A DNA stretch of 38,673 nt from positions 1-38,673 of the forward strand of contig JAPLHX010000190.1 in the NCBI GenBank assembly GCA_026389415.1, in the 5' to 3' direction. The DNA comes from Coprothermobacterota bacterium. GTDB lineage: Bacteria; Caldisericota; JANLFM01. The translations under genes were made by a program, and so were the position numbers. Below the pieces are notes generated by a model. The model made no database searches, was not told the origin of the DNA, and saw nothing but the letters and a program-made list of their open reading frames with translations. The first letter of the stretch is position 1. The number at the start of each line of letters is the position of its first letter. Positions 15,422-23,811 of the stretch are shown piece by piece.

Positions 15422-16393
15422 CTATAACAAGGAACGCATGGCTTCTGCGATTGTTAGTTCGTTTGGCAAAAACGCATCTTCCAGCACGGGACTGAACGGA
15501 ATGGGCGTGTCCGGTGCGGTCACTCGCTTGATGGGGGCATCCAGGCTGTCGAATGCCTCTTCGCCAACGGTGGCTGCAATTTCAGCGCCAAATCCATTCA
15601 TGCGAACCGCTTCGTGAACGATCACTAACCGCTTTGTCTTGCGAACTGAGCTAATGACCGTCTCCTGGTCCCAAGGTTTCAATGTTCGGAGATCAATCAC
15701 CTCCGTCGAAATTCCTTCTTGCGCTAGCTGGTTCGCAGCAGCGAGGGCTTTATGAACCATCCAACCCCATGAGACAAGGGTGATGTCGGTGCCCTCTCTT
15801 CTGATGGCCGCTTTGCCAAAAGGAACCAAGTATTCCTCCTCGGGAACTTCCCCTTTCCAACCATACAACTGGAAATGCTCAATGAAGATAATCGGGTTTC
15901 TGTTACATAGGGAACTCATCAATAAACCTTTGGCGTCGTAGGGAGTGGAAGGGAAGGCGACTTTCAGGCCGGGGATGTGTGTGAAGAAAGCTTCCAGCGA
16001 TTGAGAATGCTGAGCTGCGGCCCGGAATCCCGCTCCCTCGGGTACCCGGATCACTAGATTTAGTTCAATCTGTCCCCCAAACATGTAGTGCATCTTCGCG
16101 GCTTGATTGAGGATTTCATCCATACAAACCCCCATGAAATCCATCCACATAATCTCAATGCAGGGCCTCATGCCTGCGGCAGCCGCTCCCACAGCATGGC
16201 CGGCGATAGCCGTCTCCGTGATTGGTGTGTCTCGCACTCGTTCGGGACCGAACTCCGCAAGCAATCCTTGTGTCGCCAGAAAAGTGCCTCCAACGATCCC
16301 TACATCTTCCCCTGCTATGTAGATTCGCGGGTCGCGTCTCATTGCCTGCGCCAGCCCTTCGCTAATTGCTTTGGCATAGGTGATTGTTCGCAT
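15422..16393 (-). CDS. acoB: 2-oxoacid/acetoin dehydrogenase E1 component, beta subunit
   Basis: The 323-residue protein is the pyrimidine-binding half of a TPP-dependent E1. It starts MRTITYAKAISEGL and has AGEDVGIVGGTF, TPITETAIAGHAVGAAAAGMRP with the conserved Glu that activates TPP, RVPEGAGF, and a transketolase C-domain (DLRTLKPWD, HEAVRMNGFGAEIAA). The open frame extends upstream into E1-alpha. ATG 16393 is chosen because GGAGAG lies 7 bases before it and the family N-terminus begins there. It pairs with the E1-alpha gene 13 bases upstream. The AcoX neighbour favours acetoin-type over pyruvate dehydrogenase function, but the exact substrate is not certain. Confidence 0.92.
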   Translation of the reverse strand: MRTITYAKAISEGLAQAMRRDPRIYIAGEDVGIVGGTFLATQGLLAEFGPERVRDTPITETAIAGHAVGAAAAGMRPCIEIMWMDFMGVCMDEILNQAAKMHYMFGGQIELNLVIRVPEGAGFRAAAQHSQSLEAFFTHIPGLKVAFPSTPYDAKGLLMSSLCNRNPIIFIEHFQLYGWKGEVPEEEYLVPFGKAAIRREGTDITLVSWGWMVHKALAAANQLAQEGISTEVIDLRTLKPWDQETVISSVRKTKRLVIVHEAVRMNGFGAEIAATVGEEAFDSLDAPIKRVTAPDTPIPFSPVLEDAFLPNELTIAEAMRSLL

Positions 16394-16406
16394 AATTTCG
16401 CTCTCC

Positions 16407-17369
16407 TTATTCCGCGTATACATCCTGGTAGAGTTCATCCGGGGCCGGATCGGGGCTTTCTTCCGCAAACAGCACGGCTTGCCTCACCTCGTCTTGCCAA
16501 TTTCGATCAATAGCACGTAAGTCCTCGGTAGTAGCGATGCCACGCTCTATTAGCTGGGCCTCGAATCGAGGAATGGGGTCTTTCGCTAACCACAACTTAT
16601 GTTCCTCTTGGTCACGGTAGAGCTCTGGTTCGCCCTCAAAGTGCCCCCGGTGGCGCCAAGTATTGGCCACTAGCAAGCTGGCTCCGTTGCCGGTTCTTGC
16701 GCGCTTCACGGCCTCCCCCGCTGCTTCAAATACGGCCAGGACATCGTTTCCATCAACACTAACGCCGGGAATGCCGTATCCGGTTGCCCGTTCGGCAATG
16801 TCTTGAATGGCCATTGCCACGCGCTGGCATGAGGAAATCGCATAGTAGTTATTTTCGCAAACATAAACAACTGGAAGTTCCCAAGCAGAGGCCAAGTTCA
16901 AGGATTCATGAAAGGTTCCGCGGTTTGACGCACCGTCCCCAAAAAAGCAAACAGAAATAGCTCCTTCCCCTTTCAATTTGCAGGCTAAACCGGCTCCTGT
17001 GGCAATAGGGAGGCTGGCGCCAACAATGCCGTTAGCGCCCAAGATACCAATGGAAACGTCTGCGATATGCATCGAACCCCCCTTCCCCTTGCAGTATCCA
17101 GTTCGCTTGGCAAAAAGTTCAGCCATCATCCGATTGAGATTTCCTCCTTTGGCGATCAGATGGCCGTGACCACGATGCGTGCTGGCGATGTAATCAGAGG
17201 CGGACAAATGGGCGCAGACACCAGTAGCGATCGCCTCCTCCCCGGCATAGAGATGCACGAATCCAGGTATTAGAGAAGAAGCAAACAACTCCGCCGCTTC
17301 CATTTCAAAGGTCCGAATCTTCACCATTGTGCTGTAGAGACCCAGCAGCAGATCGCGATCCAACTCCAT
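16407..17369 (-). CDS. acoA: 2-oxoacid/acetoin dehydrogenase E1 component, alpha subunit
   Basis: The 320-residue protein is the TPP-binding half of E1. It contains THRGHGH (64-70), GKGGSMH (96-101), and the TPP/Mg motif beginning GDGASNRG (144-151) and ending ENN (172-174). Length matches acetoin dehydrogenase alpha subunits (about 320-330) rather than longer pyruvate dehydrogenase chains. It cleaves an alpha-ketol or 2-oxoacid with TPP and passes the acyl or hydroxyalkyl group to the lipoyl arm of E2. The gene follows E2 by 61 bases and precedes E1-beta by 13 bases. The E3 lipoamide dehydrogenase gene is not in the window. Confidence 0.92.
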   Translation of the reverse strand: MELDRDLLLGLYSTMVKIRTFEMEAAELFASSLIPGFVHLYAGEEAIATGVCAHLSASDYIASTHRGHGHLIAKGGNLNRMMAELFAKRTGYCKGKGGSMHIADVSIGILGANGIVGASLPIATGAGLACKLKGEGAISVCFFGDGASNRGTFHESLNLASAWELPVVYVCENNYYAISSCQRVAMAIQDIAERATGYGIPGVSVDGNDVLAVFEAAGEAVKRARTGNGASLLVANTWRHRGHFEGEPELYRDQEEHKLWLAKDPIPRFEAQLIERGIATTEDLRAIDRNWQDEVRQAVLFAEESPDPAPDELYQDVYAE

Positions 17370-17430
17370 TTAGCCAACCCCTTTCTGCATCATGAGCAAC
17401 TCAGATGGCTCAGCCATTCTCACCATGTAA

Positions 17431-18600
17431 TTATGGCTCCTCGGTCGATTCCAACAACTGACACAGTTTCTCTAAAAAGCGCGCGGCGGTGATTCCATCA
17501 ATCGCACGATGATCGTAAGTAAGCGAAAGCCAAACTTGGGGAAGAATCTGGAGGCTGTTATCAGCCGCGACTTGAACGCCCTTATGCAATCGTCCCACGC
17601 CCAAAATGGCAACTTCAGGAAAATGGAGTATGGGAGTGAAAGCATCGGTTCGAGAAATCCCAACGTTACTAATAGTAAAGGTGGAGCCCTGAAGTTGTTC
17701 TCGCGTCAGCGTGCGATTTCGGGCTGCATTTGCCAGGAAGGCCATTTCTTCAGATATCTCTGTTAAATTTTTCCCATCAGCTTTGCGAATCACGGGGACA
17801 ACCAAACCCGTTTCTGTGTCCATAGCAATACCGATGTTGATGTGAGGGAAGCGCTGCAAAGTCTTGCCATCAAAATGAGCGTTCAAACGCGGGAATTCCA
17901 GCAAAGTCCGGGATGCCATTTTGACCAAGACTGCCGTCAACGATACTTGTCGTTGCTCCTTCCAGCGTAATGCATTTGGGCAAGCGCTGAGGGTCATTTG
18001 CGTCACAAATACGGCGCTGTGAAAACCCTTGCTCAATTCTCGAGCAATGATCTGGCGGGTGGGTGAAAGCGTCTCATATTGTACTTCATCGCTGTCAGAA
18101 GCTCGAGCGGGCTGAGTCTGTGAACGATAGTACTCGATGTCCTTTTCGGTAATTCGTCCGCCCGGTCCGGTGCCAGTCACTTCCGCCAAATTGATTCCAA
18201 GCTCCCTGGCTAAATGCTTGGCCGCAGGTGAAGCCTTGATATCACTTATGGGAATCCCGTTGTTGCCTGCGCCCCGCTTTGGTTGATCAAGTATGCTAAC
18301 AGTAGTAGAACGCGTGATGGTCGAGAGCGTTTCATCTTGGGGAAGATCGGCCGCCAGTTCTTCCGCATTCTCTGCAATTAGAGCGATGACAGTCCCCACA
18401 GGATATTCCTCATTTTTAATCGCAAAGATTCTTTTGATGAATCCATCAATGGGGGCTTCGATGTCGTTGGTGATTTTTTCTGACTCCACTTCCAAGAGCA
18501 GCTCCCCTTTTGCGATCTGTTCGCCTTCACTTTTGTACCAGTGACCAACGAAACCGGATTGCATGGTCATACCAAATTTTGGCATTCGGAGCTTATACAT
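17431..18600 (-). CDS. acoC: Dihydrolipoamide acyltransferase (E2) of the acetoin/2-oxoacid dehydrogenase complex
   Basis: The 389-residue E2 has one N-terminal lipoyl domain with the modified Lys42 in VESEKITND, a peripheral subunit-binding domain near 120-160 (ASPAAKHLARELGI, then GTGPGGRITEKD), and a catalytic domain ending in DHRAIDG with His364 and Asp368. It transfers an acyl group from E1 to CoA. Organisation and length fit acetoin-type or pyruvate-type E2 enzymes. It starts 6 bases after the permease gene, which places the complex in the same transcript as the sugar transporter, an unusual arrangement. Confidence 0.92.
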   Translation of the reverse strand: MYKLRMPKFGMTMQSGFVGHWYKSEGEQIAKGELLLEVESEKITNDIEAPIDGFIKRIFAIKNEEYPVGTVIALIAENAEELAADLPQDETLSTITRSTTVSILDQPKRGAGNNGIPISDIKASPAAKHLARELGINLAEVTGTGPGGRITEKDIEYYRSQTQPARASDSDEVQYETLSPTRQIIARELSKGFHSAVFVTQMTLSACPNALRWKEQRQVSLTAVLVKMASRTLLEFPRLNAHFDGKTLQRFPHINIGIAMDTETGLVVPVIRKADGKNLTEISEEMAFLANAARNRTLTREQLQGSTFTISNVGISRTDAFTPILHFPEVAILGVGRLHKGVQVAADNSLQILPQVWLSLTYDHRAIDGITAARFLEKLCQLLESTEEP

Positions 18601-18606
18601 TCTTCC

Positions 18607-19650
18607 CTAGCTGCCTTTCGCCCCTTGTTCGATTAACCGGCCGTCTGTGCTCGTCTGCTTAAGAATGCGCAGTCTCTCTCGATAGAGGATGTTGGCGCGC
18701 AAACTCGTTTTCACTGAGTCGAGGATAATCGCAAATAGGATGAGACTGCCTTTGATCACATTCACCAGATAAACGTTGACGGCAAGAAGGGTTAACGAGT
18801 TATCGAAAAGGCTAAGTAGCAATGTACCGCCGAGCATACCAAAGACTGTACCTCTGCCACCGGTGAGACTCACTCCACCCAGAATTGGCCCGGCAATCGC
18901 CATCAGGTTCAATCCAGTCCCCATTCCATTGGTGATCGATCCCTGGCGGCCTGCAGCCAACAAACCCGCCAAGGCTGCTAGAAATCCAGCGATCGAGAAG
19001 GCGATCACTACGATCCGGTTCACTCGAACGCCCGCAATATAACTCGCTCGGGGGTTGCCCCCCGTTGCCACTGCAAATCGGCCAAAGCGAGTTTGCGCCA
19101 TGATGAAAGCAAATACGATATAAGCGCCTATCAGAATCAGGACAGCTACAGGGATACTGCCGAAGATACGAGCGCTTCCGGCGTAGGTGAATGCAGGACT
19201 GAGGTTTACCAAGGCAAACGGCAACAGAAAATATACTAATCCGCGAAGAACAATATTGGCTGAGAGCGTTTCGAGGAAAGCATTCATGCGTAGGCGTGTA
19301 ATAAGAAGCCCATTAAGGAATCCAACTAGAACACCAATCAGCAATGCGATAAGAATCTGTGCAACGGCACCAATCCCAGGAAACAACATTCGGCAAAGGA
19401 GAACCGAGATGCCCGGGGCAAATGCCAGTGTGGCCTCCAAGGATAAATCTAGATGACCAACAATCAGGACGATCCCTTCCGCGAGAACCAGAAGGCCGAG
19501 CGTAGAAACGTGATAGAAAATGTTAACGATGTTTTGGAAAGTGAAGAAATTGGGAACAATGAATGCATTTACGACAAAGAGTAGTAGGAACAGTACCCAG
19601 ATTAAATTGTCAAGGAGTAATAATTGCAGCTTAGTGCGAGTATTGGTCAC
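18607..19650 (-). CDS. Ribose-type ABC transporter permease
   Basis: The 347-residue membrane protein is of the RbsC/branched-chain permease type. It has about nine hydrophobic segments beginning at LLLLDNLIWVLFLLLF, and the family motifs GHLDLSLEATLAF, RFGRFAVATGGNPRASYIAGVRV and IAGPILGGVSLTGGRGT. The start is GTG 19650 with AAAGGG 7 bases upstream inside the last codons of the ATPase gene, which stops 3 bases earlier. It would form a homodimeric channel with the ATPase encoded upstream and receive substrate from the lipoprotein at 22103-23236. The substrate is probably a sugar, polyol or related hydroxylated compound. Confidence 0.93.
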   Translation of the reverse strand: MTNTRTKLQLLLLDNLIWVLFLLLFVVNAFIVPNFFTFQNIVNIFYHVSTLGLLVLAEGIVLIVGHLDLSLEATLAFAPGISVLLCRMLFPGIGAVAQILIALLIGVLVGFLNGLLITRLRMNAFLETLSANIVLRGLVYFLLPFALVNLSPAFTYAGSARIFGSIPVAVLILIGAYIVFAFIMAQTRFGRFAVATGGNPRASYIAGVRVNRIVVIAFSIAGFLAALAGLLAAGRQGSITNGMGTGLNLMAIAGPILGGVSLTGGRGTVFGMLGGTLLLSLFDNSLTLLAVNVYLVNVIKGSLILFAIILDSVKTSLRANILYRERLRILKQTSTDGRLIEQGAKGS

Positions 19651-19653
19651 GGA

Positions 19654-21207
19654 TCAACCCTTTCCCACAGTCTGGTCTATGACATTGGAGACCAAACCTT
19701 GTACAGAGCGGTAGATTTCGAGTTCATTGAACTCAGATCGCTGGAAATTACGAATTGCTTTTCCTTCAAACAGCACAATGATTCGATCGCAAACGATGAG
19801 AAGGTCGTCAATCCCCGGCGAAGTGATGACCACGCCGGCATTTAAGGCCAGCTTCTCTTTGATGGATTTTAGGATGCTTTCCTTGGCTGCGATGTCTATC
19901 CCCTTGGTTGGTTCATCGAGCAGGAAAACTTTTGCTTGAGTGGAGGCTACCCTACCACAGAGGACCTTTTGTCGGTTGCCACCACTGAGATTTTGCACTT
20001 CCTCTTCGGTGGAGCTGGTTAGGATCCCGAAGTCTCGTATTAGATTTTGCACCAGAGTTCGCTCTCGAGTATTTTGCATTAGGAAGTGCCGGGCAATGCT
20101 TACAAGAAAAGACAGTGAGAGATTCTTGCGCACGCTTAGGACATTGATTACGCCTTCATCATCCCGATCTTCTGTTAAGTAGACAATCCCTTCGTCCAAA
20201 GCGTCCCAGCTCTTTGAAAAACGCTTTTTTTCTTTTCCCTCGATTTGAATGAACCCTTTCTGTGTAACATCAATACCCGCAATAGCCTTGAGGATTTCGG
20301 TTCGACCGCTTCCAACCAGCCCGGCCAAACCTAGGATTTCCCCTCGGTGCACCTCAAAATGAATATCCTCAAACGATCCTTCCCGGGTGAACTCTTCCAC
20401 GTTTAAAACGGGGATCTGGTCAAAAAAAGGGCTTTGAGCCGCTTCTTGAGTGGTTTGTGCTGGTGTGCAGTAGGATTCCCCGACTATCATTGAGCAAAGT
20501 TGATCCTTGTCGGCAGAGGACCGCTCAACAGTTTCTACTACTTTAGCATCACGAATTACTGTAACCTGGTCACAAATTTCTAGGATCTCATCCATTCGGT
20601 GGGAAATGAAGATGATAGATTTGCCCAGCGACTTCTGCTCCCTTACGAGTTGATAGAAGTAATCCTGTTCCCGCTGAGAAAAAGAGGTTGTGACCTCGTC
20701 CAGAATGACGATATCGGTATTTTCCAGGAAAAATGCTTTCAGTGCAAGGAAGATTTGCTGCTCACTTAGGGTAAGATCCCGCATCTTACGGCCTATATCA
20801 ATGTGAAAACCCGCTTGATTGAAAATTCGCTGCGTATGATCTTGCATTTGCTTCCATTTGAGAAAACCTAGGCGATTTTGTTCAAAAGCCGGGAGAAACA
20901 AATTTTGAACGAGGCTGAAATCGGGAATCGTCTCTGGTTTTTGTGTGCAGATCGCAATGCCTGCTTGTTTCGCACGCAAGGGCGTCAGGTGGCTATATTC
21001 TTTGCCTTTGATGATAATCTGACCGGTTGACGGAGGGATGATACCGGAGAGAATCGTGACCAACGTGCTTTTACCGGCTCCGTTTTTACCAATAATCCCG
21101 TGGACCTTCCCACGTTGAAATTGAATATTGGCATTTTCCAATGCCACAGTACCTGGATAAATCTTGGTCAGAGAGCGAACCTCTAAGATAGTTTCAGCGT
21201 CAGGCAT
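19654..21207 (-). CDS. Sugar ABC transporter ATPase (RbsA-type, two ATPase domains)
   Basis: The 517-residue protein has the tandem ATPase layout of RbsA/MglA. The first domain has Walker A GKNGAGKST at 40-48, a degenerate signature LTLSEQQ and Walker B VILDEV. The second domain has a non-canonical Walker A (GLVGSGRTE), a signature LSGGNRQKV and FLLDEPTKGID. The non-catalytic second P-loop is normal for this family. It starts 79 bases after the SDR gene, and a strong terminator-like hairpin (21230-21275) occupies that gap, so transporter expression may be lower than that of the binding protein. TATAAATAGAAGG precedes the ATG. Confidence 0.95.
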   Translation of the reverse strand: MPDAETILEVRSLTKIYPGTVALENANIQFQRGKVHGIIGKNGAGKSTLVTILSGIIPPSTGQIIIKGKEYSHLTPLRAKQAGIAICTQKPETIPDFSLVQNLFLPAFEQNRLGFLKWKQMQDHTQRIFNQAGFHIDIGRKMRDLTLSEQQIFLALKAFFLENTDIVILDEVTTSFSQREQDYFYQLVREQKSLGKSIIFISHRMDEILEICDQVTVIRDAKVVETVERSSADKDQLCSMIVGESYCTPAQTTQEAAQSPFFDQIPVLNVEEFTREGSFEDIHFEVHRGEILGLAGLVGSGRTEILKAIAGIDVTQKGFIQIEGKEKKRFSKSWDALDEGIVYLTEDRDDEGVINVLSVRKNLSLSFLVSIARHFLMQNTRERTLVQNLIRDFGILTSSTEEEVQNLSGGNRQKVLCGRVASTQAKVFLLDEPTKGIDIAAKESILKSIKEKLALNAGVVITSPGIDDLLIVCDRIIVLFEGKAIRNFQRSEFNELEIYRSVQGLVSNVIDQTVGKG

Positions 21208-21229
21208 AGTTTCCTTCTATTTATCAGGA

Positions 21230-21275
21230 TGAAAAAAGAAGTGCTTGTTGGCAAATTCCTTCACCAACAAGCACT
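21230..21275 (-). terminator. Intra-operon intrinsic terminator / attenuating hairpin
   Basis: On the minus strand a perfect 12-bp stem, AGTGCTTGTTGG (21275-21264) with CCAACAAGCACT (21251-21240), encloses a 12-base loop and is followed at once by TTCTTTTTTC. It lies between the SDR stop and the ABC ATPase start. This is a textbook intrinsic terminator placed inside an otherwise tight operon. It probably lets only part of transcription proceed into the transporter and dehydrogenase genes, giving excess binding protein and SDR. Confidence 0.85.
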
Positions 21276-21286
21276 ATTGACAATCT

Positions 21287-22090
21287 TTAGGACATCACCG
21301 TGCCGCCGCACACGTTAATCCCCTGCCCCGTTATGTAGCCTGAATCTTCAGAAGCGAGAAACAGGGCAAGCCTGGCAACATCTTCCGGTTGAGCAAACCG
21401 ACGGAAAGGTACCATGGACTCATATCCCTCCCGGATGACCGTAGGGTCCTTACCTTCTTTGGCTGCCAGCTCCAGCTCAAGATCTCGCTCCATATCCGTA
21501 TCGACAAAACCGGGACAAATCGCATTGACGTTGATCCCATAGGGAGCCATTTCGTATGCTAGGCAACGAGTAAATCCGAGGACTCCATGTTTCGAGGCTG
21601 TGTAAGCTGATGTGGCAGCTTCACCAATTCTGGCCATGATTGAGGCTAAATTAATGATTCGCCCCTTTGTCTGCAAGCGGATCATCTCTCGAATAACAGC
21701 CTTGGCGCAAAGAAAAACTCCTTTGAGGTTGACATCCAGAATGTAGTCCCATTCCTCTTCGGACAGTTCGATAACCCGGTTTCCCTTGCACACACCAGCG
21801 TTATTCACCAGGATATCGATGGTGCCCATTTCTTTGACGGCTCTCTGCACTGCGGCTTCTACATCTGCCCAATGGCGAACGTCCACGCTTTGCATGAATA
21901 TACTGCCGGTAGCACCGACTTGCTGGATTTCTTTGGTAGTCTTCGCCAAAAGCTCTTCATTGACATCCACTAGAAAAAGGTGAGCTCCTGCTTGAGCAAA
22001 TCGGTTGGCAATGGCTTTTCCGATACCTCGAGCAGCGCCCGTGATGAACGCCGTTTTATTAAAAAGTTGAAGAGAGTCAATCGAGCTCAT
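21287..22090 (-). CDS. Short-chain dehydrogenase/reductase (SDR) in the ABC/E1-E2 operon
   Basis: The 267-residue classical SDR has TGAARGIG at 17-24, the NAD-favouring aspartate in LFLVDVN, NNAGVCKG, catalytic YTASKHG, and the C-terminal tail GYITGQGINVCGGTVM. It sits directly after the binding-protein gene (12-base gap) and before the hairpin. That position suggests it oxidises the imported compound first, for example a diol to an alpha-hydroxyketone that the E1/E2 complex could cleave (inference). It is clearly related to the SDR at 13140-13922. Alternative substrates such as a sugar or polyol cannot be excluded. Confidence 0.92.
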   Translation of the reverse strand: MSSIDSLQLFNKTAFITGAARGIGKAIANRFAQAGAHLFLVDVNEELLAKTTKEIQQVGATGSIFMQSVDVRHWADVEAAVQRAVKEMGTIDILVNNAGVCKGNRVIELSEEEWDYILDVNLKGVFLCAKAVIREMIRLQTKGRIINLASIMARIGEAATSAYTASKHGVLGFTRCLAYEMAPYGINVNAICPGFVDTDMERDLELELAAKEGKDPTVIREGYESMVPFRRFAQPEDVARLALFLASEDSGYITGQGINVCGGTVMS

Positions 22091-22102
22091 TGCTGGAGCA
22101 CG

Positions 22103-23236
22103 TTATGGGGAGACGGCAACGACATTTTCATACAAACGAGGGTCGGTGGGGGAAACCTCTTGAGGGCAAAATGCTGACAACAGCTTGATGTCCAACCCCT
22201 CGGCGCCCGCGGTGTTATTGACGACTTCTGCCGGTGACCAGATCGCTCCTTCTTCAACAATCGTGTCTCCCTCTTTGGGCGTGGGTTGATTAGTGAGGAT
22301 CTTGTAAAGCAACTCCACAGCCATTTCTCCCTCGGCAAGGCAGGGTTGTTCTGTCATGCAGAAGAATTCATCGTTCTGCAGTAGCACCAGACCTTCGGGG
22401 CCGATGCAAATTCCGGCGGTTACGAATTTCTTGGGGTCCAAACCGGCTTGTTTAATCGCGCTCACAGCACCAGTTCCCATTACGTCCGGTGTCTGCACAA
22501 AGATACCTACAACCTGGTCACCAAAGCGGGTGAGGTAGTCAGCAACACCGCGGAATGTATCATCGTTGTTCCAGTTGCCGTTGCATTGTACGACATTCAG
22601 TTTGTCTTTGTACTGATCGATGATGGAGTGAAAGGCCTTGGTTTCGATTCCGGCCCAAGACTCTGGAATCAGATCACCCAGTACTTCGATGACAACACCG
22701 GTCGGCATTTCCCCACCGTTCCTTTTCTTGATCTCATTTAAGAACAAGTTGGTCAAACGGATGGTTGTATCAGCGATATCGAGGTTAATGTGGTACGCCA
22801 CCTTGCCACCAGTGGGGGAGTTGTCGGTGGCAACTACCGGTATGCCGGCATCATTCAGTTTCTTAATGCCGGGAATGATCGCGACAGGATCCCATGAGCT
22901 ACCGTTGATATATCCATCGATACCCATCGTTATCAGGTTGTCAATATTTGTCAGCTCGCGTTGGGAATCATTGTCAGCCGAGAGAACTGTCAGTTTAATA
23001 CCGAGTTCCTTGGCCTTTTTTTCTGCTCCAATCTGAATGGCTTTTACAAACGGAGCAGTTAAATCGCGTACATTTAGACCAAAGTGGTATTCCTTCGGTG
23101 GTGGCGTAGTTGACGTAGGGGTTGTCTGGGTTGCGGTGGGGGAGGAAGTCTGAGGAGCCGAGCAACTGAAAATGAGAAGAGTACAAACGAGGAAAACTGT
23201 GCCAATGCTAAAACTCCGAGCTAGCTTACAAATCAT
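22103..23236 (-). CDS. Ribose-family ABC transporter substrate-binding lipoprotein
   Basis: The 377-residue protein has a hydrophobic signal followed by a lipobox-like IFSC (Cys25) and a Ser/Thr/Pro-rich linker (residues 26-46), as expected for a surface-anchored lipoprotein. The mature part is a periplasmic-binding-protein type I fold: FGLNVRDLTAPF, IDNLITMGIDGYINGSSW, GIPVVATDNSP and VGIFVQTPDVMGTGAVSAIKQAG. It is the first gene of the operon. AAGGAGG lies 8 bases before the ATG, and a good promoter lies upstream at 23267-23296. The ligand is likely a sugar, polyol or other small hydroxylated compound. Confidence 0.93.
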   Translation of the reverse strand: MICKLARSFSIGTVFLVCTLLIFSCSAPQTSSPTATQTTPTSTTPPPKEYHFGLNVRDLTAPFVKAIQIGAEKKAKELGIKLTVLSADNDSQRELTNIDNLITMGIDGYINGSSWDPVAIIPGIKKLNDAGIPVVATDNSPTGGKVAYHINLDIADTTIRLTNLFLNEIKKRNGGEMPTGVVIEVLGDLIPESWAGIETKAFHSIIDQYKDKLNVVQCNGNWNNDDTFRGVADYLTRFGDQVVGIFVQTPDVMGTGAVSAIKQAGLDPKKFVTAGICIGPEGLVLLQNDEFFCMTEQPCLAEGEMAVELLYKILTNQPTPKEGDTIVEEGAIWSPAEVVNNTAGAEGLDIKLLSAFCPQEVSPTDPRLYENVVAVSP

Positions 23237-23266
23237 TTACGAACCTCCTTTGATTGATTGGATAGT

Positions 23267-23296
23267 ATTATGGAAACAACCTCAAGACCTTGTCAA
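23267..23296 (-). promoter_or_regulatory. Predicted sigma-A-type promoter of the ABC/SDR/E1-E2 operon
   Basis: On the minus strand TTGACA (23296-23291) is separated by 18 bases from CATAAT (23272-23267). The -35 is a perfect consensus match and the -10 matches at 5 of 6 positions. Transcription would start near 23260, giving a leader of about 24 bases with the AAGGAGG site. A second TTGACA lies 9 bases further upstream. No regulator gene adjoins the operon. Confidence 0.7.
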
Positions 23297-23322
23297 TAAT
23301 GTCAATCTGTTTATACTTTAAG

Positions 23323-23811
23323 CTAAATTTTCGGGTGGCTTTCCTTGGCTGCTGGTTTGAGTGTTTTCTGCACCGCACGCACAATCGACGTATACCCGGT
23401 ACAACGGCAAAGATTGCCGCGCAGATACTGACGAATCTCCTCTTCACTGGGGTTGGGATTTTCGTCCAGCAAGGCTTTGGCTGAAACCAACATCCCCGGC
23501 GTACAGAAGCCGCACTGTACCGCGCCCTCTTCCAGGAAAGCTTGCTGCAAAGGGTGAAGGTTCCGATAATCTCCCAGACCCTCTACCGTAGTGATTTCCG
23601 ACCTATCTGCCAAAACGGCTAAAGTCAGGCAGCTCAGTACGGCTTTCCCATTCATGATGATCGTACAGGCGCCACACTCGCCAATGCCACAGCCATATTT
23701 GGCTCCTGTCAGATCCAGGCGTTCACGCAGCACGTTCAGCAGCAAGTCGTTGTCCTCTACTTCAAGTTGGTGTGGTTGTCCATTGACCGTCAGACGAATT
23801 GTTCGGCTCAT
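23323..23811 (-). CDS. Molybdenum hydroxylase [2Fe-2S] small subunit (xanthine dehydrogenase family), set B
   Basis: The 162-residue protein carries two [2Fe-2S] clusters. The plant-type ferredoxin domain has CGIGECGAC (41-49) plus Cys61. The C-terminal helical domain has CGFCTPGM and CRCTGY. It moves electrons from the molybdenum site to the FAD subunit. ATG 23811 overlaps the FAD-subunit stop as ATGA, so the upstream extension to 23871 is rejected. It is the last gene of the six-gene hydroxylase run. The substrate of this enzyme is unknown; members hydroxylate purines, nicotinate, aldehydes or aromatic acyl-CoAs. Confidence 0.94.
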   Translation of the reverse strand: MSRTIRLTVNGQPHQLEVEDNDLLLNVLRERLDLTGAKYGCGIGECGACTIIMNGKAVLSCLTLAVLADRSEITTVEGLGDYRNLHPLQQAFLEEGAVQCGFCTPGMLVSAKALLDENPNPSEEEIRQYLRGNLCRCTGYTSIVRAVQKTLKPAAKESHPKI

